Both the position numbers and the translations under genes were made by a program. From the NCBI GenBank assembly GCA_023443925.1, contig JAEZSL010000339.1:1-35374 (forward strand): 35,374 bases of DNA, read 5' to 3'. Origin of the DNA: Bacillota bacterium. GTDB taxonomy: Bacteria; Bacillota_A; Clostridia; Lachnospirales; Lachnospiraceae. This document shows, piece after piece, positions 25,761 to 34,362 of the stretch. The notes under the pieces are model-generated. The model did not search any database and was not told where the DNA came from. It saw only the letters and a program-made list of their open reading frames with translations. Position 1 is the stretch's first letter, and every line of letters begins with the position of its first letter.

Positions 25761-26928
25761 TAGTATTTTGCTTTCTGCGGGTTAATAACAGTCCGCTTGT
25801 CAAAGCAGTAAACGGGGCCACCGTTACCAGCCCGAAGCTTCCGACAATGGTCTCAATGATTTCAGCAGAAACATACTTATAATTTAAGATATTATAGACC
25901 GGTGTTCCTTGTGCCATAAATACCATCAGCAGGGCAATATAACCGCCGGAATACGCTAATAACAGGGTTGTTGTCATAGTGCCCATGGCAGCTCTGCCTA
26001 CGTTCATGCCGGACTTGCCAGCTTCCAGCCAGCCGATATCCGGTTTTTTATCCACTACTTCATTTACGGAAGAGGTAATGTCAACAGCCAGATCCATAAC
26101 TGCTCCCGAGGAACCGATGAAAATACTTGCCATAAAGATTCGGGTAAGGTTTAGATTCTGATAACCGCTGTAAAGAAGACTTTCTGAATTAGGCATAATA
26201 GCTCCGTGTATCTTAAAGGCAGAGGTAAAAATCATGCCCAGAATGCAGGTTATAAGCATGCCTAAGGCAGAACCGCAGACGGCAGACAGGGTTTTGCGGT
26301 TAAAGCCGTATACTAAGGATATCGTAATTACAATTAACAAGACCGTTATAAACAAGCCGAAGTAAATCGGGTTATACCCATTTAGATAGGCCGGTACCAA
26401 TACCTTCCATATTAATAAGACTGTCGTAATAAATGCAAGCACAGCCCGTATTCCAGTTTTGCCTGCAGTCAGTACTAAGAAGAGAATAAAAGCCAAAGCC
26501 AGGATTAATTCTTTGTTAATCCGGTAGTGATCAATTAAATTTATTGATATTATGCGGGTGTCTTCATAACTGATAACAACCAGGGCTTTATCTCCGGGTG
26601 TAAATATCTTATCCGATTCCAGGGAACCGTTTAAAAGATTAAAGGCTTGCGCCTGCTGTCCTTTGAATTTACCGCCCAATAATTCCACCTGGCAGGTCTG
26701 TTCACCGGATCGGATCAAACCGGTGTCTATAATATTATCATTGTTAACAGAAAGGATAAGAGCGGAACAACGGTCGGTACCCTGATAGATTACGGCATCT
26801 TCATAACCGGTCGGTATCAGGATTAAGAAAAGAATAAGCAGCAGACAAACGATAACAGGCAGATAGTATTTTATATCAAAGGTTTTGCTGAATTTATGTA
26901 AAGGCTTAAAAAGCTGTTTTTCCGGCAT
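25747..26928 (-). CDS. YibE/F family multi-pass membrane protein
   Basis: Integral membrane protein of 393 residues. One transmembrane segment at about 24-42 is followed by an extracytoplasmic domain of about 90 residues, then a block of seven or so membrane helices from about residue 135. The family-specific stretch IGSSGAVMDLAVDITSSVNEV and the following GRAAMGTMTTTLLLAYSGGY are clear. The molecular role of YibE/F proteins is not established. It lies downstream of the alkaline phosphatase gene on the same strand with a 158-nt gap that contains a hairpin, so cotranscription is uncertain. An AAGAAGGA ribosome site precedes the ATG. Confidence 0.92.
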   Translation of the reverse strand: MPEKQLFKPLHKFSKTFDIKYYLPVIVCLLLILFLILIPTGYEDAVIYQGTDRCSALILSVNNDNIIDTGLIRSGEQTCQVELLGGKFKGQQAQAFNLLNGSLESDKIFTPGDKALVVISYEDTRIISINLIDHYRINKELILALAFILFLVLTAGKTGIRAVLAFITTVLLIWKVLVPAYLNGYNPIYFGLFITVLLIVITISLVYGFNRKTLSAVCGSALGMLITCILGMIFTSAFKIHGAIMPNSESLLYSGYQNLNLTRIFMASIFIGSSGAVMDLAVDITSSVNEVVDKKPDIGWLEAGKSGMNVGRAAMGTMTTTLLLAYSGGYIALLMVFMAQGTPVYNILNYKYVSAEIIETIVGSFGLVTVAPFTALTSGLLLTRRKQNTTDLI

Positions 26929-26956
26929 TATAAATCCTTCTTTCTAATTGATTTTT

Positions 26957-26995
26957 CTGCTTCCAAGGCGGTTAAAGCAAAGACCTTAGAAGCAG
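26957..26995 (-). promoter_or_regulatory. Hairpin between alkaline phosphatase and YibE/F genes
   Basis: CTGCTTC-C-AAGG with CCTT-A-GAAGCAG: 11 pairs with one mismatch around a 15-nt loop. On the minus strand it is followed by AAAAAT rather than T, so it is not a standard terminator for the phosphatase gene. Confidence 0.4.
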
Positions 26996-27086
26996 ATTAA
27001 GTGGGTAATATGGGTGGGTAATACTGGTTTTGGGAAGTTCAAAGCGTAAATTAATCAAATCAATCTCAGTAATGCTTTTTTATAAG

Positions 27087-28625
27087 TTATTTTACCTTCA
27101 ACAAATTGGCAAGATTATCATAGATCTCCGTATTGTCATAATACCCTTTAAACAGGTCGGCACCCTGGCCTTTTGCGAATACACCTACAGGCAGGCCGGT
27201 ATGAGCATAGGAGGTAAAGCTGATGCCGGATTTATTATTTAACAAATGGGTGATGGTTACGGTCAGCGGTTCGTAAGTTCCGTACAGTATATATTCTTCC
27301 TGGGTTCTTTCCGTACTGTTTGGACTCATCGTTTTGTCATAGGCTTTTTTCAGGAGATTGTATTCATAAGCAGTCAGGACTAATTTCGGATTTGCAGCGG
27401 ACCCGCTGTCTGCGGAGGTCAATAAACCAAAATTGTTTTTCACATCTTTTAAAACATCAGCAAAAGGTGTTTTGTTTTCTTTATATTTCTTAACATAATC
27501 CGTATCAAATTTTGCATAGGACAATTTTTGGTTAGTCAGGTTAGCTAAATAAGTATTATAATCAGTTCCGGCATAACCAATGGTTAAACCGCCGGTTTCA
27601 TGGTCGCCGGTCACCACAATCAGCGTTTCCTTGGGATGTTTGTTATAAAAGCGGATTGCTTCGTCTACCGCCTCGTCTAAAGCAATGGTATCGGCAATCG
27701 TTGAGCTGGCATCATTGGCATGACAGGCCCAGTCAATCTTACCGCCTTCAATCATCATAAAGAAACCTTTATTATTATCTAGTACTTCAATTCCTTTTTT
27801 TACATAGTCCTTTAATTCCCATTCATTTGCTTTTACATCGTTGGCATAGGACAAGGAGTCACTGTCGGCCAGGGTTTCGCCGATGATGATGGCTTTTCCG
27901 TCGGCTGCCTTTAGCTTATTCGCTTCTTTCTGGGTTCGGATTACTTTATAACCGTTCTTTTTAGCCAGTTCATAAAGATTTTCCTGTGGTTTTGTTTTAT
28001 CATCACCAGTTATGTTCTTAAGAGCACCGCCGGCAAAATAATCAAAGTTGCTTTTTACCATTTCCACACCGATTCCGTAATAGTTATTTCTGGAGGCCTG
28101 GTGGGCATAGAAAGCCGCAGGAGTGGCATGATTTAAATTTACAGTGGAAATGATGCCGATTTTATAACCCAGCTGCTTCTTTAATTTTTCGGATATGGTT
28201 TCGTAAGAGATGGTCTGTGTTTCATCCATATTTATAATACCGCTGTAGGTTTTGTAGCCGGTAGATAGGGAAGTGGCAGTAGATGCGGAATCCGGACAAA
28301 ATGAAGTGGAATCAAAAGTTACGGCAGAACCTGCAACGGGGAATTTCATAAATTCCAGATATTTATTCCCGTTTAAGATCTTAGAGCTCTTACTTTGTCC
28401 CACAGCACCAAGATAATCACTTGCAGCTTGAACCTGAGGATAACTCATACCATCACCGATAAATAGAAATACATATTTTGGTGCGCTGGTAACGACGGCT
28501 TCTGCCGCTTTTGTGTTTTCTGCCGCAATGCTGACAGTTTCCGTATGTAGGTTCATAAATACTGCTGCTAATGCGATTACACCGACCACACTGCCTGCTA
28601 TGATTCGTTTGAATAGTTTATTCAT
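27087..28625 (-). CDS. phoA: Exported alkaline phosphatase
   Basis: Zinc/magnesium phosphomonoesterase that releases phosphate outside the membrane. An N-terminal signal or anchor (MNKLFKRIIAGSVVGVIALAA) is followed by the enzyme. Metal and catalytic residues visible: Asp58 in FIGDGMS, nucleophile Ser113 in PDSASTATS, MIEGGKIDWACHAND (about 291-305), TGDHETGG (Asp341, His342), and a late His in YAHTGLPVGVFAKGQGA. Length is 512 residues, as usual for this class. GAGGGAG precedes ATG 28625. On the minus strand a TATAAT (28662-28657) with a weak AGGACA 18 nt upstream may be its promoter; a phosphate-regulon box was not identified with confidence. Confidence 0.94.
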   Translation of the reverse strand: MNKLFKRIIAGSVVGVIALAAVFMNLHTETVSIAAENTKAAEAVVTSAPKYVFLFIGDGMSYPQVQAASDYLGAVGQSKSSKILNGNKYLEFMKFPVAGSAVTFDSTSFCPDSASTATSLSTGYKTYSGIINMDETQTISYETISEKLKKQLGYKIGIISTVNLNHATPAAFYAHQASRNNYYGIGVEMVKSNFDYFAGGALKNITGDDKTKPQENLYELAKKNGYKVIRTQKEANKLKAADGKAIIIGETLADSDSLSYANDVKANEWELKDYVKKGIEVLDNNKGFFMMIEGGKIDWACHANDASSTIADTIALDEAVDEAIRFYNKHPKETLIVVTGDHETGGLTIGYAGTDYNTYLANLTNQKLSYAKFDTDYVKKYKENKTPFADVLKDVKNNFGLLTSADSGSAANPKLVLTAYEYNLLKKAYDKTMSPNSTERTQEEYILYGTYEPLTVTITHLLNNKSGISFTSYAHTGLPVGVFAKGQGADLFKGYYDNTEIYDNLANLLKVK

Positions 28626-29007
28626 GACAACTCCCTCTGCCTGTTAAGGCACTATAATTATACTGGTTAATAAGAACTTCTGTCCTTCATATAAGGATCA
28701 GTACTATATAAGCGGTTATCGGTTACTGTAATTAATGCTTATATATTGAATTGTTATAGCGGTTCACACATACCTCCATTCCCTTATGCTCATACCTTAT
28801 ATACAACATAATCTTCTATATTAGTAAATAAATGGTATAATTCATAAATAGCATACTGATAAGAAGATATCAATAGGTCTCAGACACAATTAACATAAGC
28901 TTTACCTGGAGGATATTTTCTTTACAGATTTTAATTAATGTTTACAAAGGCTATCGGTAAAATGAATTTGAAGCAGGACAGTTCTTCCGGGTTCAGGTAG
29001 GATATAC

Positions 29008-29035
29008 TTGCTTTTTGGCAGTTATGAACTATAAT
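29008..29035 (+). promoter_or_regulatory. Possible promoter for the DUF1015 gene leader
   Basis: TTGCTT (29008-29013), 16-nt spacer, TATAAT (29030-29035). The start near 29042 lies just before a large inverted repeat. The preceding gap from about 28690 to 29007 is AT-rich with no gene. Confidence 0.5.
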
Positions 29036-29050
29036 GAAAGTATAGGAAGT

Positions 29051-29120
29051 TAGTGTACGGTCGCATTCATAATCTACCAAACAGCACTGATTGTTTAATT
29101 ATGAGTGATTCCGTATACTA
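29051..29120 (+). promoter_or_regulatory. Long two-part hairpin in the DUF1015 gene leader
   Basis: Outer stem TAGTGTACGG (29051-29060) with CCGTATACTA (29111-29120), 10 pairs including one G-U. A symmetric 6 x 6 internal loop follows, then the inner stem TCATAAT (29067-29073) with ATTATGA (29098-29104). The terminal loop is 24 nt. No known riboswitch consensus was recognised. Confidence 0.45.
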
Positions 29121-29196
29121 GATAGTAATATTAGCAGAATATAAATTGATTTAAGACAAAATATGAAAAATGATACAGCTTAGGAGGACTTGCTTC

Positions 29197-30453
29197 ATGG
29201 CAGATGTAAAACCCTTTCAGTGTGTTAGACCGGCTCAGGAATATGCCGGCAGGATTGCCGCCCTGCCTTATGATGTTTATAACAGGACTGAGGCAAAAGA
29301 AGAAATTGTGAGAGAACCTATGTCATTTCTTTGTATTGACCGGGCGGACACGCAGTTTGAGGACAGCGTGGATATCTATGATGACCGGGTATATGAAAAG
29401 GCGAAAGAACTTCTGGAGGACATGATTACAAAGGGGCAGTTAATACAGGAGCCAAAAGAGTGTTATTATGTTTACGAACTAATCATGGGCGGCAGATCCC
29501 AGACCGGACTGGTTGCTTGTGCTTCCATCGACGATTACCTTAGCAATGTGATAAAGAAACATGAAAATACCAGAGATGAGAAAGAAATTGACCGGATACG
29601 CCATGTGGATGTCTGCAATGCACAGACCGGGCCAATTTTCTTAGCATACCGTTCTCATGAGGGAATTAATAATATTATAGGGGAAGTTAAGAAAGAAAAG
29701 GCTTTATACGGATTTACGGCACCGGATGGAATCATCCATAACGTATGGGTGATAAAGGATGCAAAAAGAACAGAGAGAATAAGAAGGTCTTTTGAGAATA
29801 TTGAAAGTATCTATATAGCCGACGGTCATCACCGGGCTGCTTCCGCGGTTAAAGTGGGGCTGATGAGAAGAACGGAACATACCGGTTATACCGGTGAAGA
29901 AGACTTTAACTATTTTTTATCGGTATTATTTCCGGAAGACCAGCTGATGATTATGCCTTATAACCGCGTGGTGAAAGATTTAAATGGTTATAGCTTAAAT
30001 GAGTTTATTCAGGCTGCCGAGGAGTATTTTACAGTTGAAAAGTTAGGCAGCAAAGCTTACGCACCCGAGAAAAAGGGGAATTTCGGCATGTATACAGGAG
30101 GAGAATGGTACAGGCTAAAAGTGAAGGAGGTGATACGTAACACCGAGGAACCGGTAAAAGCCCTGGATGTTTCCGTACTTCAGGATTATTTATTAGATAA
30201 AATACTAGGTATTAAAGATCCCTGCACCGATAAACGCATTGACTTTATCGGCGGCATCCGGGGACTGAAAGAACTGGAAAAACGAGTGAACGAAGATATG
30301 GCGGCGGCCTTTTCTATGTACCCCACCAGCATAACGGAATTATTCGCCGTATCGGATGCAGGAAAGCTGATGCCTCCGAAATCCACCTGGTTCGAACCAA
30401 AGCTAAGGAGCGGCTTGTTTATACATAAGCTTTCTAAAATACAAGCTGAATGA
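29197..30453 (+). CDS. DUF1015 family protein
   Basis: Soluble protein of 418 residues of a family with unproven function that contains the diagnostic ADGHHRAASA motif and, near the N-terminus, FQCVRPAQEYAGRIAALPYDV. The start ATG 29197 (MADVKPFQC) follows GGAGG; the frame is open upstream to 29170. Members are often found next to serine-biosynthesis genes in clostridia (recalled, not checked); here serC-serA lie 8 kb upstream with an accessory region between. The 3' end overlaps the convergent azlD gene by 20 bp. Confidence 0.92.
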   Translation: MADVKPFQCVRPAQEYAGRIAALPYDVYNRTEAKEEIVREPMSFLCIDRADTQFEDSVDIYDDRVYEKAKELLEDMITKGQLIQEPKECYYVYELIMGGRSQTGLVACASIDDYLSNVIKKHENTRDEKEIDRIRHVDVCNAQTGPIFLAYRSHEGINNIIGEVKKEKALYGFTAPDGIIHNVWVIKDAKRTERIRRSFENIESIYIADGHHRAASAVKVGLMRRTEHTGYTGEEDFNYFLSVLFPEDQLMIMPYNRVVKDLNGYSLNEFIQAAEEYFTVEKLGSKAYAPEKKGNFGMYTGGEWYRLKVKEVIRNTEEPVKALDVSVLQDYLLDKILGIKDPCTDKRIDFIGGIRGLKELEKRVNEDMAAAFSMYPTSITELFAVSDAGKLMPPKSTWFEPKLRSGLFIHKLSKIQAE

Positions 30454-30766
30454 GTAACATGTAAAGGAGGGTTCCGGCGCCTATACTTAAGAAGGTATTT
30501 TTCTTCCAAAGATGTATAAGGACAATGGCAGCAACGGAGATTGCTTCCGGCAGACCGTAATCCGCTTTTGTGAATGAAACATCCTTCAGACAGTAAATGA
30601 CAAGCATTCCTATAATGGTATAGGGAAGTACTTTGCCCAGGTACAGGATATAAGCCGGAGTCTTTCGGTTTTCCGGAAACAGGATAAAAGGAAGTACTCT
30701 GATCAGTATTGTAGTAAGGCTGATGATTCCAAAAAATATGAGAGATTGTGCAGTAGTAAAAGGCAT
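30434..30766 (-). CDS. azlD: AzlD-type branched-chain amino acid exporter subunit
   Basis: Small membrane protein of 110 residues with four predicted membrane segments (starting FFGIISLTTILIRVLPFILF). It works with AzlC as a branched-chain amino acid exporter. Its start overlaps the azlC stop by one base (TAATG at 30764-30768 on the minus strand), so the two are translationally coupled. Its 3' end overlaps the convergent DUF1015 gene by 20 bp. Exporters of this type can relieve excess valine, leucine or isoleucine. Confidence 0.9.
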   Translation of the reverse strand: MPFTTAQSLIFFGIISLTTILIRVLPFILFPENRKTPAYILYLGKVLPYTIIGMLVIYCLKDVSFTKADYGLPEAISVAAIVLIHLWKKNTFLSIGAGTLLYMLLIQLVF

Positions 30767-31455
30767 TATTCAGACCTCGCTTCTATTTTAGTTTTGAATA
30801 CGGTAACGATAACCAGAATAACCAGCATGGAGGGAATAATAAAATTAGACGCTCCGAACAAGATTCTGCAGAGTATGGAGGCAGTAAGACCTGTCAGTAC
30901 CGGTATGTGGTTTTGGGTTGACTTCCACTGGTTTATAAAAATCACTATAAAAAGCGCAGTCAGAGCGAAATCGATTCCTTTTGTATTGAAACGGATAAAA
31001 TTCCCGATTATACTGCCTAATACGGAACCTGCAATCCAGTATATCTGATCCAGTAAAGTGATAAAAAACATAAACCAGCCTTTATCAATGCCGGCCGGCA
31101 CAGTTGTGGAACATAACAGGGAAAAGGTTTCATCGGTGAGTCCAAAAATTAAATAAGGTTTTTTCTTTCCGGTATTGCGAAATACCGAAAGCATAGAAAT
31201 ACCGTAGAACAAGTGCCTGGCATTCACCATCAAAGTCATTATAAAGGCATAAAAGGGGTGGAAGCCGGCAGCCAGCATACTTACGGAAACAAACTGCATG
31301 GATCCGGCATAGATGAAAATACTGGTCAGTGCCGACCAGACAAAGGAATATCCTTTACTGTTTAAGATAATCCCATAGGCCATACCCAGTACAAGATAAC
31401 CGGTAAGCACTGGAAGAGTATGGGGAAATGCGGCTCGGAGGGCTTTTGTTTTCAT
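30766..31455 (-). CDS. azlC: AzlC-type branched-chain amino acid exporter, large subunit
   Basis: Integral membrane protein of 229 residues of the AzlC/YgaZ family. Typical features: GYLVLGMAYGIILNSKGYSF near the N-terminus, SIFIYAGSMQFVSVSMLAAG, LMVNARHLFYGISMLSVFRN and LTDETFSLL. It forms the exporter with the downstream AzlD. The ATG is preceded by a modest AGGT. The operon is divergent from the SLH protein gene across a 289-nt AT-rich gap in which no further feature could be supported. Confidence 0.94.
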   Translation of the reverse strand: MKTKALRAAFPHTLPVLTGYLVLGMAYGIILNSKGYSFVWSALTSIFIYAGSMQFVSVSMLAAGFHPFYAFIMTLMVNARHLFYGISMLSVFRNTGKKKPYLIFGLTDETFSLLCSTTVPAGIDKGWFMFFITLLDQIYWIAGSVLGSIIGNFIRFNTKGIDFALTALFIVIFINQWKSTQNHIPVLTGLTASILCRILFGASNFIIPSMLVILVIVTVFKTKIEARSE

Positions 31456-31744
31456 TATAATACCTGTTACATACCGCTTATGTCAGCGGCATTGCCATAA
31501 ATTTAATCAGATTAAAAGAATCTTTGCATATGGCTTCCTTTCGTTTGTTTTTTCAGTCAATCTTTTGTTAAAACTTAATACCTTAAATCTTAATATTAAA
31601 TGATAATATAAATTGTAAAATAAGGCAATATTAATCAAGATAAAATAATTTCAAAAATTTTAAAAAAATAGAAATAAAATGGAACTAAACCATATTTTGC
31701 ATCGTCTAATGTTTGAAAGTCAAAGAAAATAAGGAGGAATATTT

Positions 31745-34030
31745 ATGATAAGAAAAAAATTAGTACCATTAGTATTAGCCGGATGCCTGATTACAACAGG
31801 CATGCCAGGGATTGTATTCGGGGCTGAAAGCAGTGCAGCAAGCAGTGCCTCTGGCAGTACATCAAGCAGTATAGCATCCATTGATATCCCGGCTACAGGA
31901 GAGATTGTGGTTACAGACACTTCTTCACAGGAGCCAAAAGCAGAGGATTTGGAACGGATTATTCAGACTGTGAAGGGCAAAATAACAATTCCGGCGGAAT
32001 TATCCAAGTTTGATTATAATTTTAATGCAGAAAGTTATTATGGAGGAGCTTCCTGGAATTTGAACTGGTATACGGAGGACAGTTCCAGAAGAATTACCGT
32101 ACAAAGCGACTCAAAAGGCAACATACTTGGTTTTTATTCCTATGATGAGAAGTCCGGCAATTATACACCAAAATATATGAAAGCTGATTTAAAAGCAGCA
32201 GCCGATAAGTTTATTAAGAAAGTGGCAGCTGATATCTCCGGCAAAATCAAATTCGTTAGAGCGGATTCCAGCGGTTACGGAAGAGGCCAGTATAATTATG
32301 TATACCAGCGCGTGGAAAACGGGATTCCGATGCCGGACAATACGGTAACGGTAGGAGTTAATTATCAAACCGGTGTTGTTACTTCCTATGATGCTCAATG
32401 GCTTTATGATACCGCTTTTCCATCAGCCGAAGTTAAACTTACTAAAGAAGAAGCTGCCGCTAAATTAGGGAAAGCAATAAATCTGAAGCTGACTTATCAG
32501 AATGCCTACTCTACCGATAAAGACGGAAAATCAAAGATTAAGGCATATCTGGTATATGCTCCGGAAAATTCCTATGCCGCGGTAGATGCTAAAACCGGTG
32601 AAGTATACACCACCCAGAATGAATGGATTGAAAATCAGTCCAGTGATACGGAAGCAACAGCTAAAATGAAAGATGCCGGAAGTAATGGTTTTGGCGGATT
32701 GACCCAGGAAGAAATAACAAAGATTGATGAGATAAAGGGTCTTATCAGCAGAGAAGCTGCCATTAAGGCCATTACAGGGAATAAGAGTCTTCTGCTGGAT
32801 GAGAATCTGAAATCTATTTCAGCATCCCTTTATAAACAAGATGATTACGAAGGCGGAGATTCTTCCTATATCTGGCGGATTAACCTGTCGGATCCCAGAG
32901 AAGCCGGAAAAGGGAACGATGACCTTTACCGCGCATATGCCAGTGCAACCGTAGATGCCAAAACCGGTAAAATCCTAGCCTTTAACGCCAGTGTGAAAGA
33001 TTACTATAATATGGCCAAGAAGGAATGGGAAAACGTAAAAGTTAAGTACAGTAAAGAACAGGGACAGAAGTTATTAGAGGATTTCCTGAAAGAGCAGGTA
33101 CCGGATAAGTTTAAGAATTCCGTATTGTCCGATAACCGGGATTCCTATGTAATTGCATATATTGACGGCAAGGAAGTATACGGCGGTTATTCTTATAACT
33201 ATAACCGGGTAAACGAAGGAATAGAATATTCATATAACGGAATTAACGGTTCCGTAGACGGTGTAACCGGTAAAATATATAATTTCAATTTGAACTGGAA
33301 TAAAGATATTACGTTTGAATCTCCCAAGAATGCGATGTCCGCAGAGAATGCTTTAAAGATTTATCTGGCAAATGAAGGCTTTCATCTGGTATATGAAATG
33401 AATAACATTCATTCATACCCGGCCGTAAGCAAGGATGCAATTATGAAGGATGCCTCCTATCGTGTAAACAGTGAAGTACGTTTAGTATACAGAACCGATA
33501 TCAATCCATCCAATATCTCTCCTTTTACCGGAAAGCAGCTGGATTATAACGGCGAAGAGTATGTGGCACCGGAAGCTATGTATCAGTATAAAGACCTTTC
33601 CAATACGGCTTCAGAAAAGAATATCAGATTGCTGGCTGAAATCGGAATCGGATTTAAAGGCGGTGAATTTAAACCGGATAAAGCTATAACCACCAAGGAA
33701 CTGACCGAATTCCTAAACCAGACAGGTATTTATTATAACTCAAATAAATATAAAATTAAGAATGATGATTCTACTATTACCCGTGCTGCTGTATCAAAAT
33801 TTGCCGTACAGATTTTAGGGTATGAAAGCATTGCTAAATTAAAAAATATCTATGCTGCCAATTTTAAAGATCAGAACCAGATATCTGCAGAAGACCTCGG
33901 ATACGTGGCACTGGCTCAGGGACTGGAATTAGTTACAGCCAACAGCAGTAATGAATTCAGACCAACGGACAACTTGACCCGTGCGGAAGCCGCCGATCTT
34001 CTTGTTGCAATGTTAAATATAGAGAAATAA
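31745..34030 (+). CDS. Surface protein with YcdB/YcdC repeats and C-terminal SLH domains
   Basis: Exported 761-residue protein. The signal region MIRKKLVPLVLAGCLITTG suits signal peptidase I cleavage near residue 28 (VFGA-ES), although LAGC14 also matches a lipobox with a short hydrophobic core. A Ser/Ala-rich linker follows. Two YcdB/YcdC-type (PepSY-like) units can be seen, each ending in a VDAKTGE or VDAKTGK motif (about residues 280 and 403), with further VNYQTGVV and VDGVTGK copies. The C-terminal ~150 residues resemble SLH repeats (IGFKGGEFKPDKAITTKEL; NEFRPTDNLTRAEAADLL), which anchor proteins to cell-wall polysaccharide. AAGGAGG precedes the ATG. Role is probably structural or regulatory at the cell surface; unknown in detail. 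Confidence 0.92.
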   Translation: MIRKKLVPLVLAGCLITTGMPGIVFGAESSAASSASGSTSSSIASIDIPATGEIVVTDTSSQEPKAEDLERIIQTVKGKITIPAELSKFDYNFNAESYYGGASWNLNWYTEDSSRRITVQSDSKGNILGFYSYDEKSGNYTPKYMKADLKAAADKFIKKVAADISGKIKFVRADSSGYGRGQYNYVYQRVENGIPMPDNTVTVGVNYQTGVVTSYDAQWLYDTAFPSAEVKLTKEEAAAKLGKAINLKLTYQNAYSTDKDGKSKIKAYLVYAPENSYAAVDAKTGEVYTTQNEWIENQSSDTEATAKMKDAGSNGFGGLTQEEITKIDEIKGLISREAAIKAITGNKSLLLDENLKSISASLYKQDDYEGGDSSYIWRINLSDPREAGKGNDDLYRAYASATVDAKTGKILAFNASVKDYYNMAKKEWENVKVKYSKEQGQKLLEDFLKEQVPDKFKNSVLSDNRDSYVIAYIDGKEVYGGYSYNYNRVNEGIEYSYNGINGSVDGVTGKIYNFNLNWNKDITFESPKNAMSAENALKIYLANEGFHLVYEMNNIHSYPAVSKDAIMKDASYRVNSEVRLVYRTDINPSNISPFTGKQLDYNGEEYVAPEAMYQYKDLSNTASEKNIRLLAEIGIGFKGGEFKPDKAITTKELTEFLNQTGIYYNSNKYKIKNDDSTITRAAVSKFAVQILGYESIAKLKNIYAANFKDQNQISAEDLGYVALAQGLELVTANSSNEFRPTDNLTRAEAADLLVAMLNIEK

Positions 34031-34090
34031 ATAATAACATTGATTCAATATAACCGATAAATTAATGAAAATAATCTAACCGATATATTT

Positions 34091-34114
34091 AAGGGAATCC
34101 GTAAGGGTTCCCTT
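34091..34114 (+). terminator. Hairpin with GUAA tetraloop after the SLH protein gene
   Basis: AAGGGAATCC-GTAA-GGGTTCCCTT: 10 pairs including one G-U, closed by a GNRA-type tetraloop. It lies 60 nt after the stop but is followed by AATTGC rather than a T-tract, so termination would be weak. The 12-bp tandem array begins with the next base. Confidence 0.5.
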
Positions 34115-34222
34115 AATTGCGTGAATAATTGCGTGAATAATTGCATGCATAATTGCGTGAATAATTGCGTGAATAATTGCGTGAATAATTGCATGAATAA
34201 TTGCATGCATAATTGCATGCAT
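34115..34222. repeat. Nine-copy 12-bp tandem repeat
   Basis: Nine contiguous units of AATTGC(G/A)TG(A/C)AT. Units 1, 2, 4, 5 and 6 are AATTGCGTGAAT; 3, 8 and 9 are AATTGCATGCAT; 7 is AATTGCATGAAT. There is no spacer, so it is not a CRISPR. The unit is a multiple of three, so all six frames keep phase through it, creating a spurious minus-strand open frame rich in TQLF. It lies between the SLH gene and manA, about 140 nt before the manA start. Confidence 0.97.
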
Positions 34223-34362
34223 ATATGAAAACATAAGCAGATTTTCAAGCGGGAAGATTCATGCTTTGGAAGGTATAAATAATTTAGATAATTTTCACTT
34301 TTGTCTGTAACAAATATGTGGTAAAATATAAAGAAGCTTAAACAAATATTTAGGAGGCAGCG

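Noticed and set aside
28680..28760. Phosphate-regulon (PhoP) box upstream of alkaline phosphatase
   Set aside because: Short TAACCG repeats are present, but spacing and sequence do not fit a known PhoP box well enough to claim it.
34115..34222. CRISPR array
   Set aside because: Units are 12 bp and contiguous with no unique spacers, and there are no cas genes.
34061..34228. Plus-strand frame of NCVN repeats through the 12-bp array
   Set aside because: No start codon with ribosome site, and the low-complexity product reflects only the DNA repeat.
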